Below, piece by piece: positions 15,831 through 24,305 of a DNA stretch of 36,533 bases (position 1 is its first letter; each line of letters begins with the position of its first letter). A program made the translations under genes and the position numbers. The stretch is taken from positions 1 to 36,533 of the IMG/VR virus record IMGVR_UViG_3300025913_000014. The stretch is one strand, 5' to 3'. The notes beneath the pieces are model-generated. The model saw only the letters and a program-made list of their open reading frames with translations. It was not told the origin of the DNA and ran no database searches. Source of the stretch: a virus.

Positions 15831-16826
15831 TTATTTCCTACCCAACCTTTCGTCGCGCCGATTCAGCCATTCGGTCATGGACATCTTCCCGTTGCCCTTG
15901 GCAGGCTCCGACGACGTCGGCTTCGGTCCCGGTTTCGGGGCGAGGCCCTTCGCGCGGAGCTTTTTTAAATCCGCTTTCCTGAGCAGCTTGACGTACTCGT
16001 TGGGTGCCGACGCGAGAATCCTTTCCTCGTATTGATCGTCGGTCTCATTCGCCGCCTTCGGGGGCAGCAGGAACTTGGACTGAAGGTCCACAAGCTCCTG
16101 TCGAATCTGCCCAGCAATGGCTGGCATATCAGCTGGTTGTCGCGCTTTGGCGGCAGCCTTGACGTAATCGGCGAAGCGGCGCACCACATAGGAGGTCTTC
16201 GGTAGCCGTTCAGCATCGATGGCCTCTGCGATCGTCTTCTCCCAATACGCACGACGCTGAGCAATCAGCGTGTCCATCTCCTGTTGCTTCCGCTCGTTTT
16301 CCGCGCGCTCTTTCTCAGCCTTAAGGCTGGCGAGCTCGGCTTTGGTTTGCATCGCCTCGCGCTGCTCGGGCGTCATCCGCTGCTCTTGGATCATCGTCCA
16401 CACATATTCTTCGGCCAGCTTGCGGACGTCGTGTCCAAGCGCGGGGTTAGAAAGGACCTTCCACGGATCCTTTTTCAAAGCCTCGATGAGCTGCCCGGTT
16501 TGGGCGGTGGTCATGTCGAGGTCTTTCTTCAGCTTTGCGGCGAGCTGCATCCGCTTGTCCGCTTCCCGGCTCTTAAGCTCGGAAGCAATAATCCGCTCCC
16601 TGGCCTTTATCGGGAGCTTTTCCCAATCCTCGCCGAATTGCGCGGCAAGGTCGGCCTCTAGCTGGTTAGCCGGCTTTTTAGCTTCCGGGGCCTTCCCATC
16701 CGTTCCTTCAGCCGGCTTTTGAGGGTCACCGGCTGGAGCTGCTGGCGCTGCCGGCGCCTTCGGGTCTGCAGGTGCAGGCGCTGGCGGCGTTGCGGGTGCT
16801 GGTGCTGGTGTGTTGGGTGTAGACAT
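15831..16826 (-). CDS. Capsid scaffolding protein
   Basis: A 331-residue protein starting at the complement of 16824-16826, with AAGGAG five bases upstream. It has a Pro/Ala-rich disordered N-terminus (residues 1-55), a long charged helical middle (ADLAAQFGEDWEKLPIKARE; KAELASLKAEKERAENERK as a coiled coil) and a basic C-terminus (KPGPKPTSSEPAKGNGKMS), the usual plan of scaffold proteins that bind coat protein through a positively charged end. It sits directly upstream of the major capsid gene, as in most tailed phages. Confidence 0.75.
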   Translation of the reverse strand: MSTPNTPAPAPATPPAPAPADPKAPAAPAAPAGDPQKPAEGTDGKAPEAKKPANQLEADLAAQFGEDWEKLPIKARERIIASELKSREADKRMQLAAKLKKDLDMTTAQTGQLIEALKKDPWKVLSNPALGHDVRKLAEEYVWTMIQEQRMTPEQREAMQTKAELASLKAEKERAENERKQQEMDTLIAQRRAYWEKTIAEAIDAERLPKTSYVVRRFADYVKAAAKARQPADMPAIAGQIRQELVDLQSKFLLPPKAANETDDQYEERILASAPNEYVKLLRKADLKKLRAKGLAPKPGPKPTSSEPAKGNGKMSMTEWLNRRDERLGRK

Positions 16827-16834
16827 ATTTCTCC

Positions 16835-17590
16835 TTAGTTCCTGTCCTGGCCCTCGCCGTTGGGGGTGCATTTAAGCTGTATCCCGCCGGTCGTCGGGCC
16901 GATAACGTTCAGTCGAATCCAGGTGTAATCAAACGGCCCGAAATCCCACATCGATGCAGCGCCGCCGAGCGTATAGCTCAGCATCGTCACGCTCGAAATA
17001 GCGACGTTGTATGGCGTCGTCGTCAGGTCGTTGTAATTCGTTCCGTTGTTCGATACCTGCCACTTGAAGCTCGGGGTTCCTGTAATAGCAAGAGGCGCCA
17101 ACGTGTAGGTCCTCGCCGTGTTTGAGCTGGTAATCACAATGCCGACGCCAGCGATGGCGCCCGTGCTCGTGAGCGCCAGCTTGAAGCTGCTCCGATCGAC
17201 GGGGATCACGTAATACGTGGTCTGGTTAACCAGCGGCGAGACGGTTTGGGTGCTCGACGAGTAAAGAACGGGCAACGCGATCATTCCCGTCTGCGTCGGG
17301 TCCAGCGACGTGAAGGTATTGGTCGCAGAGATGACCGCCGAGTTCAGCGTAATGTTGGAGTCGGAGAAGTTCGTCGTCACGATCGTCGCGCTCGTGTAAA
17401 CGCACTGCATGGCAAGCGTGTCGACGTGCGCGTTGTTCGTCTGGAACGCATACGTTGTGCTGTAGGCCAGAGCCGATTCATTTGCGATTGGCTTTTGCCA
17501 CGTCGGTGTCATCCACGCGTAAGCGAGGGTCGCGACTCCAGTGAAGATGGCAACACCTGTGAGGGCAGCTCGTACAATTTTCTTGAACAT
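16835..17590 (-). CDS. Signal-peptide-bearing virion-region protein
   Basis: A 251-residue protein. It starts with a classical signal peptide: basic MFKK and R7, a hydrophobic core (about residues 8-23) and LAYA before a likely cleavage at 25/26. The mature part is beta-rich, Thr/Ser/Asn-rich, with PSFKWQVSNNGTNYNDLTTT and a TWIRLNV strand near the C-terminus, reminiscent of Ig-like or carbohydrate-binding modules. Export is odd for a gene between portal and scaffold, so it may be displayed on or outside the host, or the hydrophobic N-terminus may serve virion assembly. No family recognised. Confidence 0.6.
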   Translation of the reverse strand: MFKKIVRAALTGVAIFTGVATLAYAWMTPTWQKPIANESALAYSTTYAFQTNNAHVDTLAMQCVYTSATIVTTNFSDSNITLNSAVISATNTFTSLDPTQTGMIALPVLYSSSTQTVSPLVNQTTYYVIPVDRSSFKLALTSTGAIAGVGIVITSSNTARTYTLAPLAITGTPSFKWQVSNNGTNYNDLTTTPYNVAISSVTMLSYTLGGAASMWDFGPFDYTWIRLNVIGPTTGGIQLKCTPNGEGQDRN

Positions 17591-19663
17591 TTACATTCCT
17601 CCTGCGGTTGGGTTCGGGCCGCCCATCGGGTTTTTCGGCATATTGGGCTGGTGTACAGCTTCGGCTGCATGCTGCGCCGGGTTCGTCGGGTTTGTCACGT
17701 TGGACGCACCAGGACCGCCGCCGGCACCAGCCGGTGGAGCCCCTGCGGGTGGCGGTGGTCCACCACCTGCTGGCGCGCCCGGATTCAAAATGGGCTGATT
17801 CGTCGCACCCGCGATGATCGGGGAAAGCGTCATCAAAAGCTGCTCGTGCTCCTGGATGTGAGCGCTGACCGCATCCACCACCTCGGGCTTGAACCGCGCC
17901 TCAATATTGGCGAGCACCGACGCGTGTTCCTGGATATGCGTCATGTGCAGATCGGTCTTTAGCGCCCGGAGCTGCTCGCCCTTCAGCAACCGCTCGTTCT
18001 CCTCTTTGATCAAAAGTAGCTGGCTGGATAAGCCCTCGGTCGCCTGCTCCAGCGATCCCGTTTCAAGGACCTGCAGGTATTGGTTGGCGTCGATCTTTCC
18101 CTTGGTCAAAAGGTCCTGCGCGATCTGCAGCTTCCCGGACGTGGTCCGCGCGAGCGGGTTATTGACCTCGGCGGTAACGCGATCGATCTCCGAGATGTCG
18201 TCGCCGGTAAACTCCGGCAGGTATTGCACGTTGCTCTTGCCGACGATCGAGATCAGGCGCGGTGCCTGGGCGTAGTTTTTCAGGATATCGAGCAGGCCAG
18301 TACCAGAGGACTCTAAGAGCCGTGTATACGCCTGCTGAAAGCTGGACATGAACTGAAGCGACTGCGACGCGACAAGTGCCAGGGCGGCTCCCGATTCGAG
18401 TGACGCCTCCGGCTGGCCTCGCACGACGCTGTTCACGCCAGAGATGGTTTCCATCTGAAGGATCAGGTGATCAATGTGTTTAAAGATTTCGGCGGGGGTG
18501 GAGGTGAGCTGCAATACCGACGGCTTTGTGTCGACTCCCGGCTTGGCGTCATACTCGACGATCTTGAGACCGCCGTGCAGCGCGGAGTACTCAATCCCGG
18601 AGCCCTTCGCAACGAGAAGGCTCTGCACACCGAACATCGCCTGATTGCTGGCGATGATCGAATAGAGCATGTTGATGTTTTCTTGGATCGGAAGCAGGTC
18701 ATAGGCGACGGTGTAGCCGAACACGGTGCCGTGCTGTTCCCGCGGAGCAATGCGGTGTAGGACCTTTTTGTGCGGGAGCGGGCTGTCGATCAGAACGACG
18801 TCGGCGTTATCGATGAACTGTGCAAGGCGTCCGTCGGGCAAAATCGCCGATCGCTTGTGGATAAAGGTGTACAACGCTATCTGGTCATTTTCCGTCTCGA
18901 ACACGGGATGCCCGATCCGTTGCCGGCGCATGTTGGACATCGCGCTCGAGGCCGATAGAATTTCCTTTTCATACTGCGGGAATTTGGCGGCGAGGTCCCA
19001 GCGGCTGACCCACTGCGTTGTCACTTTCCAGGGACACTTGTCGGGCGATCCCATTGTGAAATCTTTGGCAACGTCCATCGGCGCGTAAAAATTGAAGGTG
19101 ACGTCGCCCTGCTTCATGGCGCCGGTCGGCTCACCGGTTTCCTCGTCGGTCTCGGCTGCTACGTCCTCGCCGAGCATGGCGTCCCAGAGCATTTCAAACT
19201 CTGCTTCGCCGAAGATAAGCGACAGCTCGGCGGTGTCCTTGGTGTAATCCTCCATGTCCTTCTCGCCGAGGTAATACTCCAAAACCTGATCGCCCACCTT
19301 GGTCTGCGCGAGCGATTTAAAATCCGCGTTGGCGGCGCGAGCCTTAAGGTTGGGCCGGGAGTTCGTCACGTTGTTCAGCATGTGGCCCATGATGTTGGCG
19401 AAATGGTTGACCTGGGCGAGCACGAACTGGTTCTTGTCACCGGCTTGGCGTAGGCGGGCGTTGTCGATGCCGCCGAGGTAATAATTTTTATAGCAGCGCT
19501 TCCAGGTTGAGAGCCTGCCCGAGCGTTCGATGTAGGAGCGATAATCCTCCATGCGCTTGAAGCACTCGTTGACGAACTCGCGCCCTTGCTGCAGGGCAAA
19601 ATAGTCCTGGATCCCGGAGTAAACCTTCTGCTCGGTCGATGGGACGGCGGGCGCGCTTGCCAT
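17591..19663 (-). CDS. Portal protein
   Basis: A 690-residue protein, the expected size of a podovirus head-to-tail portal. It begins with helices (YFALQQGREFVNECFKRMED), then a beta-rich wing with WDAMLGED and KCPWKVTTQWVSRW, a long central helix region (YDLLPIQENINMLYSIIASN), and SGVNSVVRGQPEASLESGAA followed by LQFMSSFQQAYTRLL, typical of portal stems. The C-terminus is Pro/Gly/Ala-rich (GGGPPPPAGAPPAG). It follows the large terminase and two small genes, as in many phages. It forms the dodecameric DNA channel. Confidence 0.8.
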   Translation of the reverse strand: MASAPAVPSTEQKVYSGIQDYFALQQGREFVNECFKRMEDYRSYIERSGRLSTWKRCYKNYYLGGIDNARLRQAGDKNQFVLAQVNHFANIMGHMLNNVTNSRPNLKARAANADFKSLAQTKVGDQVLEYYLGEKDMEDYTKDTAELSLIFGEAEFEMLWDAMLGEDVAAETDEETGEPTGAMKQGDVTFNFYAPMDVAKDFTMGSPDKCPWKVTTQWVSRWDLAAKFPQYEKEILSASSAMSNMRRQRIGHPVFETENDQIALYTFIHKRSAILPDGRLAQFIDNADVVLIDSPLPHKKVLHRIAPREQHGTVFGYTVAYDLLPIQENINMLYSIIASNQAMFGVQSLLVAKGSGIEYSALHGGLKIVEYDAKPGVDTKPSVLQLTSTPAEIFKHIDHLILQMETISGVNSVVRGQPEASLESGAALALVASQSLQFMSSFQQAYTRLLESSGTGLLDILKNYAQAPRLISIVGKSNVQYLPEFTGDDISEIDRVTAEVNNPLARTTSGKLQIAQDLLTKGKIDANQYLQVLETGSLEQATEGLSSQLLLIKEENERLLKGEQLRALKTDLHMTHIQEHASVLANIEARFKPEVVDAVSAHIQEHEQLLMTLSPIIAGATNQPILNPGAPAGGGPPPPAGAPPAGAGGGPGASNVTNPTNPAQHAAEAVHQPNMPKNPMGGPNPTAGGM

Positions 19664-19905
19664 TAGTTGTATGCCACCTTCGGGCGCAACAGCGTGAACT
19701 CTTCCTTGATGCCCGGGTGATCTTTGTGGATTCGTTCACGGAGCTTCCCGTATTCGCGTCGCATGTCATCGCGGGTCGCGCGGGGGGCGAGGCGACTTAA
19801 ATAGGTCACGGTCTTGTCGGCACCGACGAGCGCACCGATGAGGATGTACCCGTTGCGGCTGCGGGTAGGCATGAACATCCGAAATTTACCGTAGGTTATC
19901 GTCAT
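19663..19905 (-). CDS. Small basic hypothetical protein
   Basis: An 80-residue protein between terminase and portal genes, ending in a TAATG overlap with the portal start. It is basic with a helical centre (DDMRREYGKLRERIHKDHPG) that looks a little like a J-domain-type helix including HKDHPG, but the HPD motif is not present. Function unknown; a packaging accessory is possible from position alone. Confidence 0.6.
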   Translation of the reverse strand: MTITYGKFRMFMPTRSRNGYILIGALVGADKTVTYLSRLAPRATRDDMRREYGKLRERIHKDHPGIKEEFTLLRPKVAYN

Positions 19906-20119
19906 TCGATTGCCTCTTGTCGTGCTCAGCTTGGTGGACGGCGTTTAGCTTCTCTAGGCCGACCATCCGTTGATCCGGCGCCTGCTTGATGTCCTTCACC
20001 GCGGCTAAATATTCGGGGTTGCCCATGACGCTGGCCGTGAAATGCAGCGAGCCGTGGTCCAGATGGCCGGCCTTGTCTGCGGACTCGTGCGAGCATCCGT
20101 CGTGGTGGCAGGGGATCAT
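19886..20119 (-). CDS. Small His/Cys-rich hypothetical protein
   Basis: A 77-residue protein starting in an ATGA overlap with the large terminase stop. Its first 30 residues contain CHHDGC and a further cluster of histidines (SHES, GHLDHGSLHF), likely a zinc-binding knuckle; the rest is helical and charged. Coupling to the terminase gene suggests a packaging or head-assembly accessory, without direct proof. Confidence 0.6.
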   Translation of the reverse strand: MIPCHHDGCSHESADKAGHLDHGSLHFTASVMGNPEYLAAVKDIKQAPDQRMVGLEKLNAVHQAEHDKRQSNDDNLR

Positions 20120-21588
20120 TCGTTGCTCCCGTTCAAAAATGGGTTGGAGTCCGTGATCGCCTTCTCCATTGCCTGAGTGGATTGCGGGCGTCGATCGTTG
20201 AGCCAGTACTGCGTCGCCGGGTCAAACCCGTGCGTCAGCGGCACAGGGTTGTGCGCCACATCAACGTTTCGGATGCAGTAGATGAAGGAGGCGAGCGCAT
20301 CCATGTGGCCTAGGGCGCTGGTCCGCGCAAATTCGTTTTTCTTCGCGTTCCAGATGCCGTCCCGGAGTGTCTGAATCAGGAGCTTGCATCTGGGGTGAAT
20401 CTTTACGCGCCCCGAGTTGACCCACATGCGCGCAACGTTCACCATCGCCTGCAGCGTGTCCTTGGTCGTCGGGTTAATCGTGAGCTTGTGAAGCGTGGTC
20501 ATATCGGATAAAAGAATCTGGTTGTCGTTGTCGCCGGTGCGCCGGTAGACCTTGGCGCTCGGACCCCAGCGCAGCTCCTCCTTCATCTTGATTTCCTTGG
20601 CGAGGTCATCCGTGGTCCACTCTCGGCCTTGCCGGGTGATCTCGTCTGCAAAGTGGATGGTGGCGGTCGTGAAGTTATAAAAGGCAAGATGGCCGACGGT
20701 TTTGTCGACGGTGCCGGTGTCGAGGCTGAAGTATTTGTCCCAGAAAGGGAAAAGCGGATCGCTTTCGTCGTACTCTTGGATGAATGGGTGCGAGCTCGAG
20801 GAGGTTTCATGGGCTCGCCATTCCGGGATGATCATCCGGGACTCGTCAATAACCCACTCGCAAAGGTACTCGCGTCGCCACGCCAGCGGGTCTTTGCACC
20901 GCCGCTTCATCTCCTCGATCTTGTCCAACGGGATATCGGATTGATAGATGTCGAACGTCGCCGTGCAATTCTTTTGCTTGGCAACGTCGTAATACGTTTT
21001 AAAGGGATGGTTCGGGGTGTCGGGTGGCGTGGTGAGCATGATCGTGCGCGCCTTCATCTTCGAGCGCAAAAACATGGGGTTCAAAATATGTTCAACAACA
21101 TAGTCCAGCGGGTAGCTCGCGTCCTCGTCGCCGAAAAACGCGGCCTCGTCGATCAAAACCAATATGACGTTGTGGATACCGCGGAGGTCCTTAATGTGGC
21201 CCTTCTCGGCTGCGCACAGGTGAACGTTTACTCCCGTGGGATACTCGAACACGCTGTCCTGCGTGTTGTATTTCGGAAGGAAGGGTTCGGGGCAATCTTC
21301 AAGGACGGTGTCAAAGGCAGGGCGGACGATGGTGCGGAGCTTCTTGAGTGTGCTCGAGAGGATGAGGATGTTCGCGTTACTGGCCTGCCGCGCGAGCTCG
21401 TTCGCCACGACTGATCCAATAAAGGTCTTCCCGAATCCGCGCGAGCAGACGATCGGAAACGGCTCCTCGGGAGGAGCTTGGCGAATCGTGTCGTACACCA
21501 TCCGCTGCTTGGGCTGCAGCTTATAGCGAAGACGGCCGATCTTCCACGCTTGCTGGGTCGCTAGGTCTTGTCGTTCCGCTGTTTCCAT
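20116..21588 (-). CDS. terL: Terminase large subunit
   Basis: A 490-residue DNA-packaging motor. The ATPase domain has a terminase-type Walker A, SRGFGKT (residues 49-55), and Walker B LVLIDEA (143-149), with TTPPDTPNH at about 210 as a coupling motif. The C-terminal nuclease domain starts at YFSLDTG (about 276), with the acidic strand expected for a RNase H-like fold, and an ALGHMDALASFIYC helix near 435. It overlaps the small-subunit candidate by 68 bases in another frame. This is one of the surest calls in the window. Confidence 0.92.
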   Translation of the reverse strand: METAERQDLATQQAWKIGRLRYKLQPKQRMVYDTIRQAPPEEPFPIVCSRGFGKTFIGSVVANELARQASNANILILSSTLKKLRTIVRPAFDTVLEDCPEPFLPKYNTQDSVFEYPTGVNVHLCAAEKGHIKDLRGIHNVILVLIDEAAFFGDEDASYPLDYVVEHILNPMFLRSKMKARTIMLTTPPDTPNHPFKTYYDVAKQKNCTATFDIYQSDIPLDKIEEMKRRCKDPLAWRREYLCEWVIDESRMIIPEWRAHETSSSSHPFIQEYDESDPLFPFWDKYFSLDTGTVDKTVGHLAFYNFTTATIHFADEITRQGREWTTDDLAKEIKMKEELRWGPSAKVYRRTGDNDNQILLSDMTTLHKLTINPTTKDTLQAMVNVARMWVNSGRVKIHPRCKLLIQTLRDGIWNAKKNEFARTSALGHMDALASFIYCIRNVDVAHNPVPLTHGFDPATQYWLNDRRPQSTQAMEKAITDSNPFLNGSNE

Positions 21589-21919
21589 TGTCCTCTAACT
21601 CTTTAATGAGCTTCCAAACCTCGTCGGCCTGGAGCTTCGATTGCTCGGGATCCCACGTTGGCTTCGTGATCTCCACCATCTCCGTCGGCTTGCCCATGCC
21701 ATACGCCAGGGCCAGCTTCAGTGCCTCAAACTGCAAATTCTCATTCGGGCCAATCTCCACCACGCGCCCGTTGTACTCGCGGAACGTGTGCCCTTTGCCC
21801 TCGGCAACGTCGAGCAGCTTCTGGATACCCTTCTGCTCGCACCACTCGCGGATGATCTGGTTCCGACCGCTGCCTTTCGGTCGGCCCTGTCCGAGCCTAT
21901 TTCCCGGCTGAAAGGGCAA
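21521..21919 (-). CDS. Terminase small subunit-like protein
   Basis: A 132-residue protein with an N-terminal FQPGNRLGQGRPKGSGRN segment, a Gly/Pro/Arg signature shared by DUF5681-type and small-terminase-like phage proteins, followed by helices (QIIREWCEQKGIQKLLDVA) and FEALKLALAYGMGKP. It immediately precedes the large terminase gene and overlaps it, the usual place for the subunit that recognises phage DNA. It lacks an obvious separate HTH, so the assignment is by context and N-terminal signature. Confidence 0.65.
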   Translation of the reverse strand: MPFQPGNRLGQGRPKGSGRNQIIREWCEQKGIQKLLDVAEGKGHTFREYNGRVVEIGPNENLQFEALKLALAYGMGKPTEMVEITKPTWDPEQSKLQADEVWKLIKELEDNGNSGTTRPSDPASVEDRPSSL

Positions 21920-23108
21920 GCGGGCCCTCCTTCACTGCCTTCTGGCCTGTGAACATTTCCCAGCGCTTTACGATCACGTCGCAATATCCCTCGTCGAGCT
22001 CCATTGCAAAGCACCGACGGTTAAGCTTTTCGGCGGCGATCAACGTGGATCCAGACCCGCCGAACAGGTCCAGGACCACGTCGCCCGACTTCGAGCTGTT
22101 GGTGATCGCGCGCATAACGAGCTCGACGGGTTTCATAGTGGGATGCAGACGGTTGGCGGCTGGCTTGCGTTCGTGCCAGAGCGTGGATTGCTTCTTGTCG
22201 CCGTACCAAGGATCGGACTCGCCCTTCACGTAGGCGTAGAAGATGGGTTCGTGCTGAAACTTATAGCGCCCGAAGCCCCAGGCAAATGTGTTCTTGGCCC
22301 AGATGATCTGGCAACGGACAACGAAGCCGGCAGCTTCGAGCGCTGTTTGGAACTCCCGTTGAAAGGAGCTCGGATGGCAGACGTACAAGCTGGCGCCGTC
22401 TTTGCAGGTCAATCGATACGAAGTAAAAGTGCTAGTGAGAAAGGAAAGGAAATCTTCGGCTGACATCTTGTCGTTTTTGATCTTGAGCTTCTCGTCGGTG
22501 TAGCCTTCATAATCGACGTTGTAGGGAGGGTCGGTAAAAACGAGATCGGCTTTCACTCCATCCATCAACCGTTCAAGCGCACCCAAATCGGTGGCATCAC
22601 CACAATGGAGCCGATGCACTCCAAGGATGTATGTATCTCCGCGCTGGGTGGATGGACTGGCCGGTTTTTCCGGCACCTCGTCATCGTCGCACTCGCCCTG
22701 CTTGCCCTCAAAATCGATCAGCTCTTTCAGCTCGAGCTCATTGAACCCGGTGAGGTTCAGATCGAAGGAGCCGTTGTCGAGATCAACGAGCAGCTCCTTC
22801 AGCTTGGGGATGTCCCATTCGCCGGTGATCTTGTTCAGCGCAATGTTCAGCGCCTTCTCGTGCGGCTCGTCGAGATCCACAACGCTGACCTCGAAATTCG
22901 TGTCGCCACGCTCCAGCAGCACCTTGAACCGCTGATGCCCGCCGACGAGATTGCCGGAGCGTTCGTTCCAGATCAAAGGTTCGACCGAATCAAAAATGGC
23001 GATCGACCGCTTGAGCTGCTCGTACTGAGCATCCCCCGGTTTAAGATCCTTGCGCGGGTTGTACGGCGCAGGATTGATTTGCGACTGGTTGATCGTTTTT
23101 ATGCGCAT
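21897..23108 (-). CDS. ParB-like domain / DNA methyltransferase fusion (beta class)
   Basis: A 403-residue protein. Residues 1-110 form a ParB/Srx-like domain (NPAPYNPRKDLKPG; VGGHQRFKVLLERG with GGHQR at 56-60). Residues 165-400 form an amino-methyltransferase with catalytic DPPY (193-196) preceding the SAM-binding FGGSGST (349-355), the motif order of the beta class that makes N6-methyladenine or N4-methylcytosine. LHPTMKPVEL is also present. No restriction partner is nearby, so protection of phage DNA or epigenetic control is likely. The start is at the complement of 23106-23108, directly after a terminator's T-run and without a visible ribosome site. Confidence 0.88.
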   Translation of the reverse strand: MRIKTINQSQINPAPYNPRKDLKPGDAQYEQLKRSIAIFDSVEPLIWNERSGNLVGGHQRFKVLLERGDTNFEVSVVDLDEPHEKALNIALNKITGEWDIPKLKELLVDLDNGSFDLNLTGFNELELKELIDFEGKQGECDDDEVPEKPASPSTQRGDTYILGVHRLHCGDATDLGALERLMDGVKADLVFTDPPYNVDYEGYTDEKLKIKNDKMSAEDFLSFLTSTFTSYRLTCKDGASLYVCHPSSFQREFQTALEAAGFVVRCQIIWAKNTFAWGFGRYKFQHEPIFYAYVKGESDPWYGDKKQSTLWHERKPAANRLHPTMKPVELVMRAITNSSKSGDVVLDLFGGSGSTLIAAEKLNRRCFAMELDEGYCDVIVKRWEMFTGQKAVKEGPLALSAGK

Positions 23109-23157
23109 AAAAAAAACGCTGGCAGTGTAGGGGTGTGGCCCCACACGGCCAGCGTTT
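23109..23157 (-). terminator. Intrinsic terminator abutting the methyltransferase start codon
   Basis: On the minus strand the arms AACGCTGGC and GCCAGCGTT enclose a second stem GTGT-GGGG/CCCC-ACAC, followed by a run of eight T. The ATG of the methyltransferase follows the last T with no gap. Termination here would separate the early/middle genes from the packaging and virion genes unless antiterminated. Confidence 0.85.
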
Positions 23158-23190
23158 CGCTTACGATTATTCCGAACGACTTAAAAAGAG

Positions 23191-23400
23191 CTACTCGTCG
23201 CCGACGCCAACCTCAGTGATCTGGTTCAGGCCGACCATCAGCTTGCACTTCGCTATGTCAACGCGAAGCGAGGCCATGATGACGCGCCACTGTTCATGCT
23301 CCTCTTCCAGCTTTGCCATCCTGGTCACAAGCGTTTTTGCGGACGCTCTGGTCTCAAAATAGGAGGCCAGCGCCGTGAAAAAACGTGCCAGTAAATTCAT
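23191..23400 (-). CDS. Small hypothetical protein
   Basis: A 69-residue protein with an amphipathic aromatic N-terminus (LLARFFTALASYFETR) and a charged helical centre (AKLEEEHEQWRVIMASLR), ending GVGDE. It overlaps the upstream gene by four bases (ATGA). It is the last gene before the strong terminator at 23109-23157. The N-terminal helix could be membrane-associated; no family recognised. Confidence 0.6.
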   Translation of the reverse strand: MNLLARFFTALASYFETRASAKTLVTRMAKLEEEHEQWRVIMASLRVDIAKCKLMVGLNQITEVGVGDE

Positions 23401-23639
23401 CGTCTAAGCTGCGACACGATCGCATCCTCAATCTTGGAAAGCGTGATCGGGAGAATGTCCCGTTCGGTGATGACCTTGCGCTCTACCACGTTGTCGTTCT
23501 CAATGGTCACGCGCTCGACGGCGTACTGCACCAGCGATGCCGGCATAAGCTTCAGACGGAAAAAAACCTCCCGGACAACGGGGAGGGTAGCGGGTGGTTC
23601 GACGGGCGATGTTTGCGGCTTAATTGGTTTTTGACTCAT
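23397..23639 (-). CDS. Small hypothetical protein
   Basis: An 80-residue protein with a Pro-rich N-terminus (PIKPQTSPVEPPATLPV) and a mixed alpha/beta remainder (RVTIENDNVVERKVITERD). It is coupled by four-base overlaps to the genes on either side, forming a three-gene unit with the KTSC gene. I recognise no family. Confidence 0.6.
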   Translation of the reverse strand: MSQKPIKPQTSPVEPPATLPVVREVFFRLKLMPASLVQYAVERVTIENDNVVERKVITERDILPITLSKIEDAIVSQLRR

Positions 23640-23890
23640 GCTTTTATCTCAATCGGCGGCGTCACCTTTTTGATCGCGAAGTTATAAAAATTGCCCTTCG
23701 ACGGCGCGCACTTAAAATCAATCCACGTCTGCGGATACACGGGCCAGTGCTGCACGATCTTTCCGTTCTTAAACCCAACCTCGAGCCGAGACGAAACCGG
23801 ATCGTAATCGGCGTACATCAGCCACTTCGAGTGCTCGAACCCGATCTTCTCTTTCCCGACCGGCGACGCTTGTCCCTGCGCCGGTTTCAC
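23636..23890 (-). CDS. KTSC-domain protein
   Basis: An 84-residue protein fitting the KTSC domain, a small fold named after a lysyl-tRNA-synthetase C-terminal domain and common in phages. Visible are the YDPVSSRLEVGFKNGKIVQH strand pair, WPVYPQTWIDFKCAPSKGNF and the closing FAIKK. The domain is thought to bind nucleic acid or protein, but its phage role is unknown. It lies in the small-gene unit between two terminators. Confidence 0.75.
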   Translation of the reverse strand: MKPAQGQASPVGKEKIGFEHSKWLMYADYDPVSSRLEVGFKNGKIVQHWPVYPQTWIDFKCAPSKGNFYNFAIKKVTPPIEIKA

Positions 23891-23893
23891 GGC

Positions 23894-24211
23894 TTACGCG
23901 GGACCGAGAACGGGCGATCCCTTTTCCGCTTCTAACGGGCCCACCGTAATCTGATCCGCGGGCGCTGCGTCCGGCGTCGCTTCGGGCTGCTTGGGTAGCT
24001 GCGCTCTGATCTGTTCCGCTCGCGCTCGCGTCCCCGACTTCATGCCTTCGATCCAGTTTAAGCAGCGCGACAGGTCCTTCACGTCGCCGATACCCTTAAC
24101 GGTAACCTGACCTAGGAAAGCTTCGATCTTGCTCAGGGTCTCGACGTTCTGCTCCATCGCGAGCATCTCCTGAAGCATCTGCGGGACTTCGATCTTTGCC
24201 TCTTCACTCAT
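23894..24211 (-). CDS. Hypothetical helical protein between two terminators
   Basis: A 105-residue protein if started at the complement of 24209-24211, where AGGAG lies seven bases upstream. The frame extends in phase 23 codons to an ATG at 24278-24280 that directly follows a terminator T-run and has no ribosome site, so I prefer the inner start. The product is helical (QMLQEMLAMEQNVETLSKIE) with a Pro-rich C-terminus. No family recognised. Confidence 0.6.
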   Translation of the reverse strand: MSEEAKIEVPQMLQEMLAMEQNVETLSKIEAFLGQVTVKGIGDVKDLSRCLNWIEGMKSGTRARAEQIRAQLPKQPEATPDAAPADQITVGPLEAEKGSPVLGPA

Positions 24212-24280
24212 GTGCTTTCTCCTAGCTTGATTCCTTGCCATAGCGGCGAATACCCGACGGACGTCCTGCTTTTTTGACAT

Positions 24281-24305
24281 AAAAAAACCTCACCTTTCGG
24301 CGAGG
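24281..24305 (-). terminator. Intrinsic terminator with GAAA loop
   Basis: On the minus strand a seven-pair stem CCTCGCC/GGTGAGG (one G-T pair) closes a GAAA tetraloop and is followed by seven T. It lies about 80 bases after the stop of the HTH gene at 24386-24646. As at 23109-23157, an ATG (complement of 24278-24280) directly follows the T-run. Confidence 0.85.

Noticed and set aside
20629-21414. 261-codon open frame on the plus strand
   Set aside because: Antisense to the large terminase, whose motifs are unmistakable; composition is that of a shadow frame.
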